Position numbers and translations under genes: made by a program
Assembly (NCBI GenBank): GCA_016712315.1
Contig: JADJRG010000013.1
Location: 2,454,001 to 2,518,000 of the forward strand
Reading direction: 5' to 3'
DNA from: Nannocystis sp.
Lineage (GTDB): Bacteria > Myxococcota_A > Polyangia > Nannocystales > Nannocystaceae
Length of the DNA stretch: 64,000 nt
The notes under the pieces: model-generated
Databases searched by the model: none
Told to the model about the DNA's origin: nothing
Seen by the model: the letters and a program-made list of their open reading frames with translations, nothing else
Part shown: piece after piece, positions 51,311 through 61,058 of the stretch
How the letters are laid out: every line of letters begins with the position of its first letter
Position numbering within the stretch: the first letter of the stretch is position 1

Positions 51311-53536
51311 ATGCTCGTTCTGAAGCCGCTCCGCGCCCGCTCCCTCCCCTTCGCCGCTGCGCTCGCGCTCGCCTCTCCTGGGCTGCTCGGCTGCTCGAAA
51401 GAGCAGGCGGCCGCGAGCGGCGAGGGCGCGGCCGCGGCAGAGAGCGCGGGAGGAGGCGCGGCAGGGGCGGCGGCGGTGGAGAAGCAGGGGCCGCCGCCGA
51501 TGCCGACGACGCCGGCGACGCTGGACGAGCTGCTGGCGCTGGCGCCGGCTGGCGCGACGGCGGGCGCGACGGTGATCGCGATCCGCGACCCGGGCGCGCT
51601 GCTGGAGGTGACGGCGGAGGGGTTTGGCTTCTATGAGCAGCCGATCGGCGCGCTGGCGGGGCTGCTGGCGTCGCGCGGTGACGCTGCGCTGGGTGAGCTC
51701 GCGGACCTGGCGCGCGCGGGCGCGGAGTACGCGGAGGCGCGGCGGCGCTTCGAGGCGGCGCGGGTGAAGATCTCCGAGGCGGGGATCGGCCTGCACCGCG
51801 GCCTGCTGATCGTGCAAGCGGGCGACCACGCGCTGATGATCGTCGGGGCGGCGAAGCCAGAGGCGCTGCCGGGGCTCTTCGCGGGGCTGGCCGAAGGGGC
51901 AGCCGCGTCGCCGGTGGTGTGTAAGCCGGTGGACGGGGCGGCCGGCTACGCGGCATGCGCAGACACGCAGGCGGAGCTGGATCGCTACCAGCCAGGGGGA
52001 AAGGCGGCGGAGCTGCGGGCGTCGCTGACAGGGGCGCTGCCGAGCGTCGATCTCGACGGCGCCCACGCGGTGGCGCTGGTGCGCGGCGACGAGCCGGTGA
52101 GCGCGGCGCTGACGATGAGCGGCGGCGAGCTGGGCTTCCACGTGGGGATCCCAGCGGGCGATGAGGCGTTCGCGGCCGCGCGCGGGGCGTTGATGACGGG
52201 CAAGCCGGAGCTGCTGCGCTTCGTACAGCCCGGCACGGGCTTCGTGTGGGCGCGCGGGAACTCGGAGATGATCCAGGCGCAGGTGCGGGCGGCCGAGCTC
52301 CCCGAGATGGTCAGCGGGGTCGCCGATGACTTCACGGGCGAGCTGCTGGTCGCCGGCTCGAGCTTCCCGCCGGCGCTGCAGGTGCGGCTGGGGCTGCGCG
52401 AGAGCGGCGGGGTGGCGGGGCTGGTGGAGGTGGGCTCGATGTTCTCGGCGTCGGTGCCGAAGACGATCCCGGGGGTGGCGGGCTCGAAGCTGAAGATGAG
52501 CAAGGAGACGATCGCGGGCGGCTCAGCGCTGCACCTGGCGGCGAGCGGGATCCCGCAGGTCGAGGCGCTGCGCGAGAAGCTGGGGTTCTCGCTCGATCTG
52601 TGGCTGTTCGCGGCGGACGGGGCGCTGGGCGTGGTGGCCGGCGCGAGCCCGGAGGGCGTCGCAAAGATGGCCAATGGGGCAGGTGACCCGGCGACCATCG
52701 CGGCGCTGCCGGCGTCGCTGCGGCAGAGCCTCGAGCGCGGGCAGGCGTCGGTGGTGCTGCACCTGCCGATGGACCCGCTGCACGGGCCGCTGCTGCGCTC
52801 GCTGCTCGAGGAGCTGCGGGGGGCGAGCAAGGACTTCGACCCGGAGCTGGCGCGGGCGAGCTTGGGGCTGTCGGGGCCGCTCTCGAGCCTGTCGATGTGG
52901 CTGACGCAGCAGGACGAGCGGATGGTCGCGCATGTGTCGTTCCAGCTGATCGGCGACGCGACGACGGAGGAGGGCAAGGCGGCGCTGAAGGCGGCGCGGG
53001 AGGTGGCGGCGGGCGGCGACGCGAAGGCGATCTTCGGGGCGCTGATCGCTCAGTACGGGGGATCGCCGCGCGTGACCGCGTATAAGGCGCGGGCCGGCGA
53101 GGGCGGCGCGGGTGATCTGGTGGGCTCGGCGATCGGCGCGGTGGTCGGGGCGGTGGCGGTGACGCTGCCCGCGTTGACGGCGATGGGCCTGGTCGAAGGG
53201 ACAGTGACGCGCGAGCCGGCGGCGACGGAGGTCCCCGCGGCGCCGGCGCCGGTCGAGCCGAAGCCGGCCGCGCCGAAGTCGGCGACGCCGACGCCGAAGC
53301 CGGCTGCCCCGAAGGACACGAGCAGCGCTGGCACGCCAGCGGGTACGACGACGAGGCCTGGTCCGGCGACGCCGCCCGCAGATCCAGTGGACAGGCCCAC
53401 GGAGCCGGCGAAGCCGCCCGCGGATCCGGTGGCGAAGCCCGCGGATCCGGTGGCGAAGCCCGCGGATCCGGCGGGCGCTGAGCCGACCAAGCCGAAGCGG
53501 GTGGGGCGGCAGCCGGCGGCTCAGCCGATCGAGTAG
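51311..53536 (+). CDS. Large lipoprotein of unknown function with Pro/Lys repeat C-terminus
   Basis: Lipoprotein signal (LASPGLLGC, Cys about 28), Ala/Gly/Glu linker, then two weakly similar halves of alternating helices and strands (about residues 60-600: DELLALAPAGATAGATVIAIRD cut here, HRGLLIVQAGDHALMIVG, SLFSASVPKTIPGVAGSKL-like). The layout is reminiscent of DUF3352-type lipoproteins, but this is not certain. A hydrophobic segment (GSAIGAVVGAVAVTLPALTAMGL) lies before a Pro/Ala/Lys tail with VAKPADP repeats that could span peptidoglycan. A similar design occurs in the lipoprotein at 61055-62704. No known function. Confidence 0.65.
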   Translation: MLVLKPLRARSLPFAAALALASPGLLGCSKEQAAASGEGAAAAESAGGGAAGAAAVEKQGPPPMPTTPATLDELLALAPAGATAGATVIAIRDPGALLEVTAEGFGFYEQPIGALAGLLASRGDAALGELADLARAGAEYAEARRRFEAARVKISEAGIGLHRGLLIVQAGDHALMIVGAAKPEALPGLFAGLAEGAAASPVVCKPVDGAAGYAACADTQAELDRYQPGGKAAELRASLTGALPSVDLDGAHAVALVRGDEPVSAALTMSGGELGFHVGIPAGDEAFAAARGALMTGKPELLRFVQPGTGFVWARGNSEMIQAQVRAAELPEMVSGVADDFTGELLVAGSSFPPALQVRLGLRESGGVAGLVEVGSMFSASVPKTIPGVAGSKLKMSKETIAGGSALHLAASGIPQVEALREKLGFSLDLWLFAADGALGVVAGASPEGVAKMANGAGDPATIAALPASLRQSLERGQASVVLHLPMDPLHGPLLRSLLEELRGASKDFDPELARASLGLSGPLSSLSMWLTQQDERMVAHVSFQLIGDATTEEGKAALKAAREVAAGGDAKAIFGALIAQYGGSPRVTAYKARAGEGGAGDLVGSAIGAVVGAVAVTLPALTAMGLVEGTVTREPAATEVPAAPAPVEPKPAAPKSATPTPKPAAPKDTSSAGTPAGTTTRPGPATPPADPVDRPTEPAKPPADPVAKPADPVAKPADPAGAEPTKPKRVGRQPAAQPIE
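53408..53470 (+). repeat. 21-bp tandem repeat (3 units) coding for VAKPADP
   Basis: Two perfect units (53429-53449 and 53450-53470) and one degenerate unit (53408-53428) encode a Pro/Lys repeat in the tail of the lipoprotein. Confidence 0.85.
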
Positions 53537-53621
53537 TCGATCGATGCTCGAGCGACGACTCGAGCGTCGCTCGAGCGCGCGTGAGCGCGGTGAGCGTCGC
53601 CGTCTGGCCCCGCCTCCGCGC

Positions 53622-55317
53622 TCAGGTGTGCTCGCGGGTGCCGGAGAAGCGGACCTCGGGGAAGCGCTCCTCGACCTTGGCCAAGTTCCAGCGGTTGGGG
53701 GCGAGGTAGACGAGGTCGCCGTGGACGTCGGTGGCGAGGTTGGCCTCGTTCTTCCGCGAAAACCCCTCCATGAGCTTGTGGAGCTCGATCTTGCTCTTGC
53801 CCTCGCGGATCGGGGTGATCCAGCGGGCGGTGGTGTAGTCGACGGCCTCGTAGTCGGCGTCGACGCTGTACTCGTCGGACAAGCGGCTCTTCATGACCTC
53901 GAGCTGGAGCTGGCCGACGACGCCGACGATGAAGCTGGCGCCGCTGAGGGGCTTGAACATCTGGATCGCGCCCTCTTCGGAGAGCTGGGCGAGGCCCTTG
54001 GCGAGCGCCTTGGCCTTGAGGGGGCTTTTTAAGAGGACTCGGCGGAAGATCTCGGGGGCGAAGCTGGGGATCCCGGTGAAGCGGAGCAGCTCGCCTGTCG
54101 AGAAGGTGTCGCCGATCTTGATGGTGCCGTGGTTGGGGAGGCCGATGATGTCGCCAGCAAAAGCCTCTTCGGCGATCTCGCGGTCGCGGGCCATGAAGAG
54201 GGTGGCGTTGCCGAGGCCGATCTCGCGGCCCAAGCGGCAGTGGGTGGCCCGCATGCCGCGGACGAAGCGGCCGGAGCAGATCCGCAAAAAAGCCATGCGG
54301 TCGCGGTGGTTGGGGTCCATGTTCGCCTGGATCTTGAAGACGAAGCCGCTGAATTCAGGCTCGGTCGGTTCGACCTGGCGGGTAGGTACGGGCTCGCCGG
54401 GGGCGAGCGGCTGAGCGGCGGCGGGGCCGGTGATCGCGGCGCGGGGGAGCGGCGGCGGGGCGAGGCGGACGAAGGCCTCCAAGAGCTCGCGCACGCCGAA
54501 GTTGTTCATGGCAGAGCCGAAGAAGAGGGGGGGTCTGCTTGCCGGCGCGGTAGGCGGCGTGGTCGAAGGGCGGGGCTGCCCCTTTGAGCAGCTCGACCGA
54601 CTCGCGGAGCTCGTCGGCTTGATCGCCGAGGTGGTGATCGAGGAGCGGATCGTCGAGGCCGCGCATGACGATGCCGGCCTGGACCTTGTCGTGGCCGGTG
54701 GCGGAGTAGAGGTGGAGTTGGTCGCGGAGGAGGTCGTAGACGCCGCGGAAGCGCTTGCCCATGCCGATCGGCCAGGTCATCGGCACGCAGGCCATGCGCA
54801 GCTTGCGCTCGATGTCGTCGAGGAGGTCGATGGGCTCCAGGCCCTCGCGATCGAGCTTGTTCACGAAAGTGATGACCGGGGTGTCGCGCAGGCGGCAGAT
54901 CTCGATCAGGCGCTCGGTGCGATCCTCGACGCCCTTGGCGCCGTCGATGACCATGAGGGCGCCGTCGACGGCGGTGAGGACGCGGTAGGTGTCTTCGCCG
55001 AAGTCGGCGTGACCTGGCGTATCGAGCAGGTTGACCTGGGCAGGCGGGCCGTCCGGGTCGTCCGGGTGGGGGTACTCGAAGCTCATCACCGAGGTGGTGA
55101 CGGAGATCCCGCGCTCGCGCTCCATCGACATCCAGTCGCTGACGGTGCTGCGGGTGTTCTTGCGCGAGCGCACGGCGCCCGCGAGCTGGATGAGGCCGGA
55201 GAAGAGGAGCAGCTTCTCGGTGAGGGTGGTCTTGCCGGCGTCGGGGTGGCTGACGATGGCGAAGGTGCGGCGGCGCGCGACCTCCGTCGCGAGATCGTGG
55301 CTCTGAGGGTCGTTCAC
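53622..55317 (-). pseudogene. prfC: Peptide chain release factor 3, frameshifted in a C7 run
   Basis: RF3 is the GTPase that removes RF1/RF2 from the ribosome after termination. From GTG 55317: AIVSHPDAGKTTLTEKLLL (P-loop), the switch II LLDTPGHADFGEDTYR, and ITFVNKLDREG (NKxD). After YRAGKQTP the expected LFFGSAMNNFGV is out of frame; it resumes one base over, from the ATG at 54509 region (MNNFGVRELLEAFV) through LLKSPLKAKALAKGL to the stop at 53622. The break is a run of seven G (54527-54533, plus strand); with six the reading frame is continuous and full length. A sequencing error or a recent single-base insertion are the likely causes. Confidence 0.88.
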
Positions 55318-55432
55318 GGCCCCGCGCGCTTACCAGAGTCGGCCGCGCTTGACCAGCTTCGCGCGGCCGCGCGGCGAGGATCCGCGGCGGAAGTTGGGCT
55401 GTGGGCGGGGCTGTGGCCTATACTGCGGGGCC

Positions 55433-56431
55433 GTGCGCGTGACGAGGCAGCCGAGGAGCGAGGGCGCGGCGACGCGCGGCGCGTCGGCCCTGCTGCGGGC
55501 GGTCTGCGCCGGGATCGCGCTGCTGATGGCGCCGGGCGCGGCGGCGGCGGCGGAGGAGGCGGCTGCTGGGGTGGCCCCGGCGAAGGCGCCGAAGAAGAAG
55601 GCGAAGAAGCGGGACCCGGAGCGGGTCGCGGCGGCGCTGCGTGAGCGGTATCCCGAGCTGATCGCCCGCTACCCGTCGCTGGCGCACTACCCGTCGCTGC
55701 GGGCGCTGAAGGTGCCGCTGGAGGGCGGGCAGAGCAGCGCGATCCTGCGGGGGATCGCGCGGGCGTTCGCGGAGGCGCCGTGGCCTTCGGTGGGCAAGTG
55801 GCAGCGGCTCGCGTACATCCACGCGAGCGAGCCGGCGGGGTATACGATCTGGCGGGAGGGGCCAGAGCTGCTCGCGCCGGGGCTGTACCAGCTCGGCTGT
55901 ATGGGGGCGTTTCTCGAGGCGACGCGGCTGCTGTGGCTGCCGACGCTCGAGTTCGAGCAGATCCGCGAGTGCGTGCCGGACGAGGCGGCGGGGGCGGTGT
56001 GTGATGAGGACGAGTCCCACCTCGGGTTCTCCGCGCTGCATCACCTCAAGAAGCTGCTGCCGGGCGACCCGAGCGGTCGTGAGGTGGCTGTGGTCGCGCC
56101 GACGACGGCGGGGCTGAAGGCGCTGCTGGGGGGCGACACTACGGACAAGAAGCTCCAGCTCTGCGCGGTGTCGCATGAGGCGCGGGCGCGGGAGGATCGC
56201 CGCTACTTTCACCACGTGTTCGTGGTCGACCCGCGGTCCGGCGGGGACGCGGTGTACCTGTTCGATACGACAGGTAAGAGCGGGATCTCGTACCGTCGCT
56301 TCTCGCCGGCGTCGCTGTCGCGCTACTTCCGGGTGTCGCTGGCGCAGAATAAGATGTTCCGCTACGACCCGAAGACGGCGGCGCTGCACTGCCTGGAGAT
56401 GCCGCGGCCAGCGTCGACAGTGCACATTTGA
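55433..56431 (+). CDS. Secreted protein of unknown function
   Basis: GTG at 55433 (or GTG 55439) starts a basic signal peptide (ALLRAVCAGIALLMAPGAAAA). A TATACT box 9 bases before the first GTG hints at a near-leaderless message. A Lys-rich hinge (KAPKKKAKKRDPER) leads to a domain with YPELIARYPSLAHYPSLRALK, VGKWQRLAYIHASEPAGY, LGCMGAFLEATRLLWLPTLEF and YFHHVFVVDPRSGGDAVYLFD, all short motifs quoted separately. Four Cys residues. No family recognised. Divergent from prfC (115 bp between starts). Confidence 0.6.
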   Translation: MRVTRQPRSEGAATRGASALLRAVCAGIALLMAPGAAAAAEEAAAGVAPAKAPKKKAKKRDPERVAAALRERYPELIARYPSLAHYPSLRALKVPLEGGQSSAILRGIARAFAEAPWPSVGKWQRLAYIHASEPAGYTIWREGPELLAPGLYQLGCMGAFLEATRLLWLPTLEFEQIRECVPDEAAGAVCDEDESHLGFSALHHLKKLLPGDPSGREVAVVAPTTAGLKALLGGDTTDKKLQLCAVSHEARAREDRRYFHHVFVVDPRSGGDAVYLFDTTGKSGISYRRFSPASLSRYFRVSLAQNKMFRYDPKTAALHCLEMPRPASTVHI

Positions 56432-56482
56432 GGGGTTGGGCGCGGGCCGCTGCGGGCCGCTCGCGGGGGCGGCTGGTGGCTT

Positions 56483-57838
56483 ATGATCATGCCGGTGCGG
56501 GCCTGGCGTGAGCTGCTGGTGATTCGTAGCGGGGACGCGGACGTGGTGCGCCGCGGGCGGGGGCTCGTCACGACAATTGTGGTGTTCTTCGCGGCGATGC
56601 TGGCGCTGGCGCTGGTGGCGGCGGCGCTGGCGCCGCCCGATCGGGTCCGGCCGACGCTGGTGACGATCGCGATGATGTTGGTGGTGGCGGTGACGAGCGC
56701 CGCGCTGGCTCGGCGCGGGCGCGTCGACGCGGCCGGGCTGCTGCTCAGCGGCAGCCTCAGCGCCGCGATCGCGGGCTATCTGTGGCACGTGCAGGCATAT
56801 ACACATTTCGTGTGGTTCATGACGCTCAGCGTGGTGCTCGCGAGCGTTTCGGTGCAGCCGCGGCTGATCTGGGCGAGCGCGGGGCTCAACCTGACGCTGG
56901 TCGTGCTGCTGGCGCTGGGGCTGCCGTGCGAGCCGGCCGAGGCGGTGCGGATCAGCGCCCTGCTGGGGATCCTGCTGCTGGTCATCGCAGTCGTCACGTT
57001 CTTCAGCGCGCAGCGGATGGCGGCGCTGTTCGTCGGCCAGAACCTGGCGATGCGGGAGCTCGAGCAGGCGAAGCGGCGGCTGCGGGAGGCGCTGTCGTTG
57101 GCGGAGGAGGGGCTACGGCGCGCGGAGGCGGCGAGCCGGGCGAAGAGCACATTCTTGGCGAATATGAGCCATGAGCTGCGGACGCCGCTGAACGCGATCA
57201 TCGGCTATACCGAGCTGCTGCGCGAAGACGCGCAGGACGCGTCGACGGCGCGCGACCTGGCGCGGATCAGCGAGGCGGGCGAGCACTTGTTGGGGCTGAT
57301 CTCCGAGATCCTCGACCTGTCGCGGGTGGAGGCGGGCAAGATGACGATCGCCGCGGAGCGGGTGGCGCTGGCGCCGCTGATCCAGGAGGTGCGGGGGGCG
57401 GTCGCGCCGATGATGGCGAAGAATCATAACGTGTTGACCGTTGATCTGGAGGATCGGAGGGTCGAGTATGTATATATTGATCCGCTGCGGCTGAGGCAGA
57501 TCCTGATCAACCTGCTCAGCAACGCGGCGAAATTCACCGAGGGCGGGGCGGTGCGGTTGACGGTGGGGCGCGCGGGGGGGCTGCTGCGCTTCGTCGTGTC
57601 CGACACGGGGATCGGCATGGACGCGGCGACGCTGGCGCGGGTGCTCTCGTTCGAGGAGTTCGTGCAGGCGGACGCGTCGCCGACGCGGCGTTATGGCGGG
57701 TCGGGGCTGGGGCTCGCGCTCTCCAGCAGGCTGGCGCGGCTGCTCGGGGGGTCGCTGACAGCGACGAGCTCGCTGGGGGCGGGCTCGTCGTTCACGCTGT
57801 GTGTGCCGCTCGCTCCGCCGTCGGCCTCGACCTCGTGA
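56483..57838 (+). CDS. Membrane sensor histidine kinase
   Basis: The N-terminal 190 residues hold five or six membrane helices without a large periplasmic loop (so the signal is probably intramembrane or cytoplasmic). A coiled-coil (MRELEQAKRRLREALSLAEEG) leads to the dimerisation domain FLANMSHELRTPLNAIIGY with the phospho-accepting His at about residue 230, then NLLSNAAKF (N box), DTGIGM (G1) and GGSGLGLALS (G2). All catalytic boxes are present. No receiver domain and no response-regulator gene nearby, so the partner is elsewhere. The 3' end overlaps the opposing CLC gene by about 148 bp. Confidence 0.9.
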   Translation: MIMPVRAWRELLVIRSGDADVVRRGRGLVTTIVVFFAAMLALALVAAALAPPDRVRPTLVTIAMMLVVAVTSAALARRGRVDAAGLLLSGSLSAAIAGYLWHVQAYTHFVWFMTLSVVLASVSVQPRLIWASAGLNLTLVVLLALGLPCEPAEAVRISALLGILLLVIAVVTFFSAQRMAALFVGQNLAMRELEQAKRRLREALSLAEEGLRRAEAASRAKSTFLANMSHELRTPLNAIIGYTELLREDAQDASTARDLARISEAGEHLLGLISEILDLSRVEAGKMTIAAERVALAPLIQEVRGAVAPMMAKNHNVLTVDLEDRRVEYVYIDPLRLRQILINLLSNAAKFTEGGAVRLTVGRAGGLLRFVVSDTGIGMDAATLARVLSFEEFVQADASPTRRYGGSGLGLALSSRLARLLGGSLTATSSLGAGSSFTLCVPLAPPSASTS

Positions 57839-59091
57839 GGGGGGGCGCTGGGCCGGTAGTCGCGTACAGCGACGAGACGGGATTGATCGGGGCCGCGGAG
57901 GAGCCGCTGCGCGGGGTAGATGCTGCGGTGACCCGAAAGAACGTAGGCGAGCGCGGCGACGATGACGACGTGCGGGAACACGGCGGCGCCGAGCAGCTCC
58001 ACGGCCATGATCGATAGGGCGAGCGGGGCGTTGGCGGCGGCGGCGAAGACGGCGGCGAGGCCGACGCCAGCGGCGAGGGCGATCGGCACGCCGAGCAGGT
58101 GAGCGAGCGCGGCGCCGAGGGCGGCGCCGATAAAAAAGAGCGGGGTGACCTCGCCGCCGAGGAAGCCGGCGCCGAGGGTGATGGCGGTGAAGAGGAGCTT
58201 GAGGGCGAAGGCGTAGACGGGAAAATTGGGGTCGTCGAAGGCGCGGACGATCATCGGTACGCCGAGGCCGAGGTAGTCGCTGGTGCCGACGATCTGCCAG
58301 AGGAGGACGACGAGCAGGCCGCCGAGGGCCATGCGCGAGGAGAGGCGCGGGATCCGCTGCTGGCCGACCTTCTTGAGCCGGTGCGTGAGCTCGATGAAGA
58401 CCGCGGTGACGAGCGCGACGGCGGCGGCGAAGACGAGCCACTTGAGGAGGAGGAGGAGGGTGAGAGGGACGAAGGGGACGACCGGGTAGACGGTGTGGCC
58501 GATGCCGAGCGCCCGGGTGGTCATGTCGCCGATGATCGAGGCGATGAGCGCGGGCACGAGGGCGTCGTAGACGAGGCGGCCGCGGACGAGGAACTCGAGG
58601 CCGAAGATCGCGCCGGCGATGGGGGTGCCGAAGACCGAGCCGAAGCCGCCCGCGGCGCCCGCGGCGAGGAGCTGCCGGCGCATGCGCGGGCCCACGCGGA
58701 GGCGGTGCGAGACCCAGTCGCTGAGGCTGGCGCCCATCTGTACGGCGGTGCCTTCACGGCCAGCGCTGCCGCCGAAGAGGTGGGTGAGCACGGTGCCGAT
58801 GAGCGCCATGGGGGCCATACGGAGGGGGATCTCGGGGCCCCGCTCGTGCACGGTGTCGAGGATGAGGTCGCTGCCGCCCTTGATCGGCTGACCAAAGCGC
58901 TCGTAGAACCAGCCGATCAGGAGGCCGGCGATCGGTAAGGTGAAGACGATCTGCTCGTGGCCGCCGCGGAAGTCGGTGGCGAGCTCCAGCAGCCAGAGGA
59001 AGAGCGCGGAGGCGGCGCCGCAGAGGACGCCGACGAGGGAGCCGAGGAGGATCCACTGGCCGAGGATGATGAGCTTGTCTCTGCGGATCAC
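57691..59091 (-). CDS. CLC family anion/proton transporter, probably CLC-F (fluoride) type
   Basis: Membrane CLC protein of about 466 residues. Motifs: GGSDLILDTVHERGPEIP, FGGSAGREGTAVQMGASL (GREGT rather than GREGP), FGSVFGTPIAGAIFGLEF, GAGFLGGEVTPLFFIGA. The GREGT variant and the loss of GSGIP near the first motif recall fluoride/H+ antiporters (CLC-F), so fluoride export is likely but is inferred from motif memory. GTG at 59091 is the preferred start, since upstream frame sequence is not membrane-like. The C-terminus runs through a seven-G homopolymer (57839-57845) and 148 bp into the antisense kinase gene; an indel there would end it about 50 residues earlier or shift it. Confidence 0.8.
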   Translation of the reverse strand: MIRRDKLIILGQWILLGSLVGVLCGAASALFLWLLELATDFRGGHEQIVFTLPIAGLLIGWFYERFGQPIKGGSDLILDTVHERGPEIPLRMAPMALIGTVLTHLFGGSAGREGTAVQMGASLSDWVSHRLRVGPRMRRQLLAAGAAGGFGSVFGTPIAGAIFGLEFLVRGRLVYDALVPALIASIIGDMTTRALGIGHTVYPVVPFVPLTLLLLLKWLVFAAAVALVTAVFIELTHRLKKVGQQRIPRLSSRMALGGLLVVLLWQIVGTSDYLGLGVPMIVRAFDDPNFPVYAFALKLLFTAITLGAGFLGGEVTPLFFIGAALGAALAHLLGVPIALAAGVGLAAVFAAAANAPLALSIMAVELLGAAVFPHVVIVAALAYVLSGHRSIYPAQRLLRGPDQSRLVAVRDYRPSAPPHEVEADGGASGTHSVNDEPAPSELVAVSDPPSSRASLLESASPSPDPP

Positions 59092-59197
59092 GTGGGCGCT
59101 GTGAGGCGCGCAAAGATGCGCGCGCGAGGTGACGGCGGCGTTGGCGAGTATCGGCGCGCTCCGCCGCGATCGCAAAGACGTGGCCGAGAGCGATCGA

Positions 59198-59581
59198 TCA
59201 GGCGATGGGGCGGTTCTCGGTGCCTTCGCCAGGGGTGATGAAGAGCAGGGTGCAAGGGCGAGTGATCCGCGCGGTGTGCCAGGCGCCCTGAGGGACCAGC
59301 ACGAAGTCGCCAGGGCGGCCGAGGTGGTGCGGCTGCTCTCCTCGCTCGGCCTCGAGGATGAGCGTGGCTTCGCCCGCGAGCAGCACGACGACTTCATCCC
59401 CCGCGGGGTGCCGCTCCCAGGTCGGCCAATCTTCAGTAAAAGAAAAAACCATGACCAGGCGGCCTGGGTCGAGCTCGGGCCGTTGGTCGCTCGTCAGCTC
59501 CTGCCAGAAGGTGGGCGTGAGCTCGAGCGTGGCGCCGCTGCGGTCGTCGCGCAGGTGGACATAGGTGGCGTGGAGGTTCAT
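59198..59581 (-). CDS. Single-domain cupin protein
   Basis: The 127-residue protein has a cupin beta-barrel: WERHPAGDEVVVLLAGEATLIL (motif 1 type, G-D-E for the metal ligands) and GDFVLVPQGAWHTARIT (motif 2 with His). It lies 107 bp upstream of the CLC gene on the same strand. Function cannot be told from the fold; small cupins include sugar-binding and enzyme types. Confidence 0.82.
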   Translation of the reverse strand: MNLHATYVHLRDDRSGATLELTPTFWQELTSDQRPELDPGRLVMVFSFTEDWPTWERHPAGDEVVVLLAGEATLILEAERGEQPHHLGRPGDFVLVPQGAWHTARITRPCTLLFITPGEGTENRPIA

Positions 59582-59693
59582 ACGCGAGAGAGTCGCTCGC
59601 GAGGTGTGCGCGGTCTAGCGCCAAAGATCCCCACGAGCGCGGCGGCGGTGGCGGTCGACGGCGGTGCGTCGAGGGTGGAGGTGGCGTATCTTG

Positions 59694-61058
59694 GTGCCCG
59701 TGACGGCGCGGCGACTCCGGCGGGCGAAGGGCGGCGAGAGGGCCCTGCGTGGCGCTCGTTGGGCGGTGTGTATGGGTCTGAGCGTCGGGCTGGTGAGCGG
59801 GCCTGCGGCGGCGCAGGCCTCGGGCGCCCCGGAGATCCAGAGGCCGGTGATCCAACGCCCCGCTGCGCCGCCGCCGAGTACGACGCCGCCGCCGAGCACT
59901 ACGCCGCCGCCGAGCACGCCCGCGCCGCCGAGCACGCCCGCGCCGCCGCCGAGCTCACCGCCGCTGACGAGCGGGCCGCCTCGGTTACCGCCGCCGCGTA
60001 GCGGCGGCATGTCGCCGCCAGCGGAAGAGGCGCCCGCGCCGCCTGCCGCGGAGGCTGCACCGCCGCCCGCGGCGGAGGCGCCGCCGCCGCCGTCGCTCCC
60101 GCCGAGTCCTCTGGAGAGTACGAGGGACGAAACGCCGGTCGCGGAGCCGGCGACAGAGGAGCCGGCAGCAGCGGAGCCCGTGACGCCAGCTCCCGCGAGC
60201 GAGCGCGAGGGGCCGCCCGAGGTCGAGGCAGAGGCCGCGCAGGGGCGGCCTGCGGCGGCGGCGAAGAGGCGCGCCCGGGGCGAAGAGAAGGCGGCGAAGG
60301 CGGCGCCGGAGAAGAAGAAGGAGGACCCGGAGGGCGCGAAGGACGGGCCGTGGGTGCACACCGGGATGATCCTCGAGGGCAAGATCGGGATGCTGGGCTG
60401 TACCCGGCGGATCTGTCGTTCGGAGAATTATCATAACAGTGGCAAGCCGGGGCTGATGCTCGGGGGCTTCTTGGGGAAAAATTTCCGCGGTTTGGTCGAC
60501 TTTGGGGTCGAGGGGGCGTGGGGACGGGTGCGTCCTGACGGGTATTCGGGGCGGAATGCGGTCGATCTCTATGCGCTGGATCCGTACAAGCTGGCGGAGG
60601 TGCTGGTGGAGCAGACCGGGATGCCAGACCTCAACCCGGACTTCTCGAGCTTGACGGTGGGGGCGGTGAAGAGCCGGGCGATCCACGCGGGGCCGACGCT
60701 GCGGATCCACTTGATCCCGCGCGGGCGGATCTCGGCGTATGTGGGGATCGGGCTGCACTACCAGCAATGGCGCAGCGACTACGAGACGCTGGGCGGGCCG
60801 CTGCGGCTGGGATTTCACGGGATCTCGCTGCCGGCGACCGCGGGGGTCGGCGCATATGTGCTGCGTCGATTGGCGGTCGGGGCGGAGTTTTCGTACATCC
60901 ACTCCTTTTATATGGCGGCGGGGGTGCGGCACCCGGAGCTGACGACTGCGGCGCCGATCTTCTTGATCGAGAGCGCCGCGCTGCGCGCAGGGGCGAACCT
61001 GCGGACGGACCTGCCGAGCTTCTGGTCGTTGGGGTTGAGCGTGCGGGTGCGGCTCTAG
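59694..61058 (+). CDS. Outer-membrane beta-barrel protein with Pro-rich periplasmic linker
   Basis: A signal peptide (AVCMGLSVGLVSGPAAAQ; GTG 59694, GTG 59700 or ATG 59769 are possible starts) precedes about 180 residues of Pro/Ala/Ser/Glu low complexity with PPPSTTPPPSTT-type repeats, then a Lys-rich turn and a barrel of about 220 residues (HTGMILEGKIGMLG, GLMLGGFLGKNF, ISAYVGIGLHYQQW, LRRLAVGAEFSYIHSF, LGLSVRVRL) ending in Leu. The linker could cross the peptidoglycan. Two Cys (GCTRRIC) may form a disulfide. Role unknown. Overlaps the convergent lipoprotein gene by 4 bp. Confidence 0.75.
   Translation: MPVTARRLRRAKGGERALRGARWAVCMGLSVGLVSGPAAAQASGAPEIQRPVIQRPAAPPPSTTPPPSTTPPPSTPAPPSTPAPPPSSPPLTSGPPRLPPPRSGGMSPPAEEAPAPPAAEAAPPPAAEAPPPPSLPPSPLESTRDETPVAEPATEEPAAAEPVTPAPASEREGPPEVEAEAAQGRPAAAAKRRARGEEKAAKAAPEKKKEDPEGAKDGPWVHTGMILEGKIGMLGCTRRICRSENYHNSGKPGLMLGGFLGKNFRGLVDFGVEGAWGRVRPDGYSGRNAVDLYALDPYKLAEVLVEQTGMPDLNPDFSSLTVGAVKSRAIHAGPTLRIHLIPRGRISAYVGIGLHYQQWRSDYETLGGPLRLGFHGISLPATAGVGAYVLRRLAVGAEFSYIHSFYMAAGVRHPELTTAAPIFLIESAALRAGANLRTDLPSFWSLGLSVRVRL

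Noticed and set aside
54527..54533. Programmed frameshift in prfC
   Set aside because: Programmed frameshifting is known for prfB, not prfC; no slippery heptamer with a downstream stop and stimulator typical of it, and an indel in a homopolymer is simpler.
59615..60382. Minus-strand Gly/Ala/Ser-rich frame opposite the barrel gene
   Set aside because: It is the complement of the Pro-rich linker; the plus strand has a signal peptide and a barrel.
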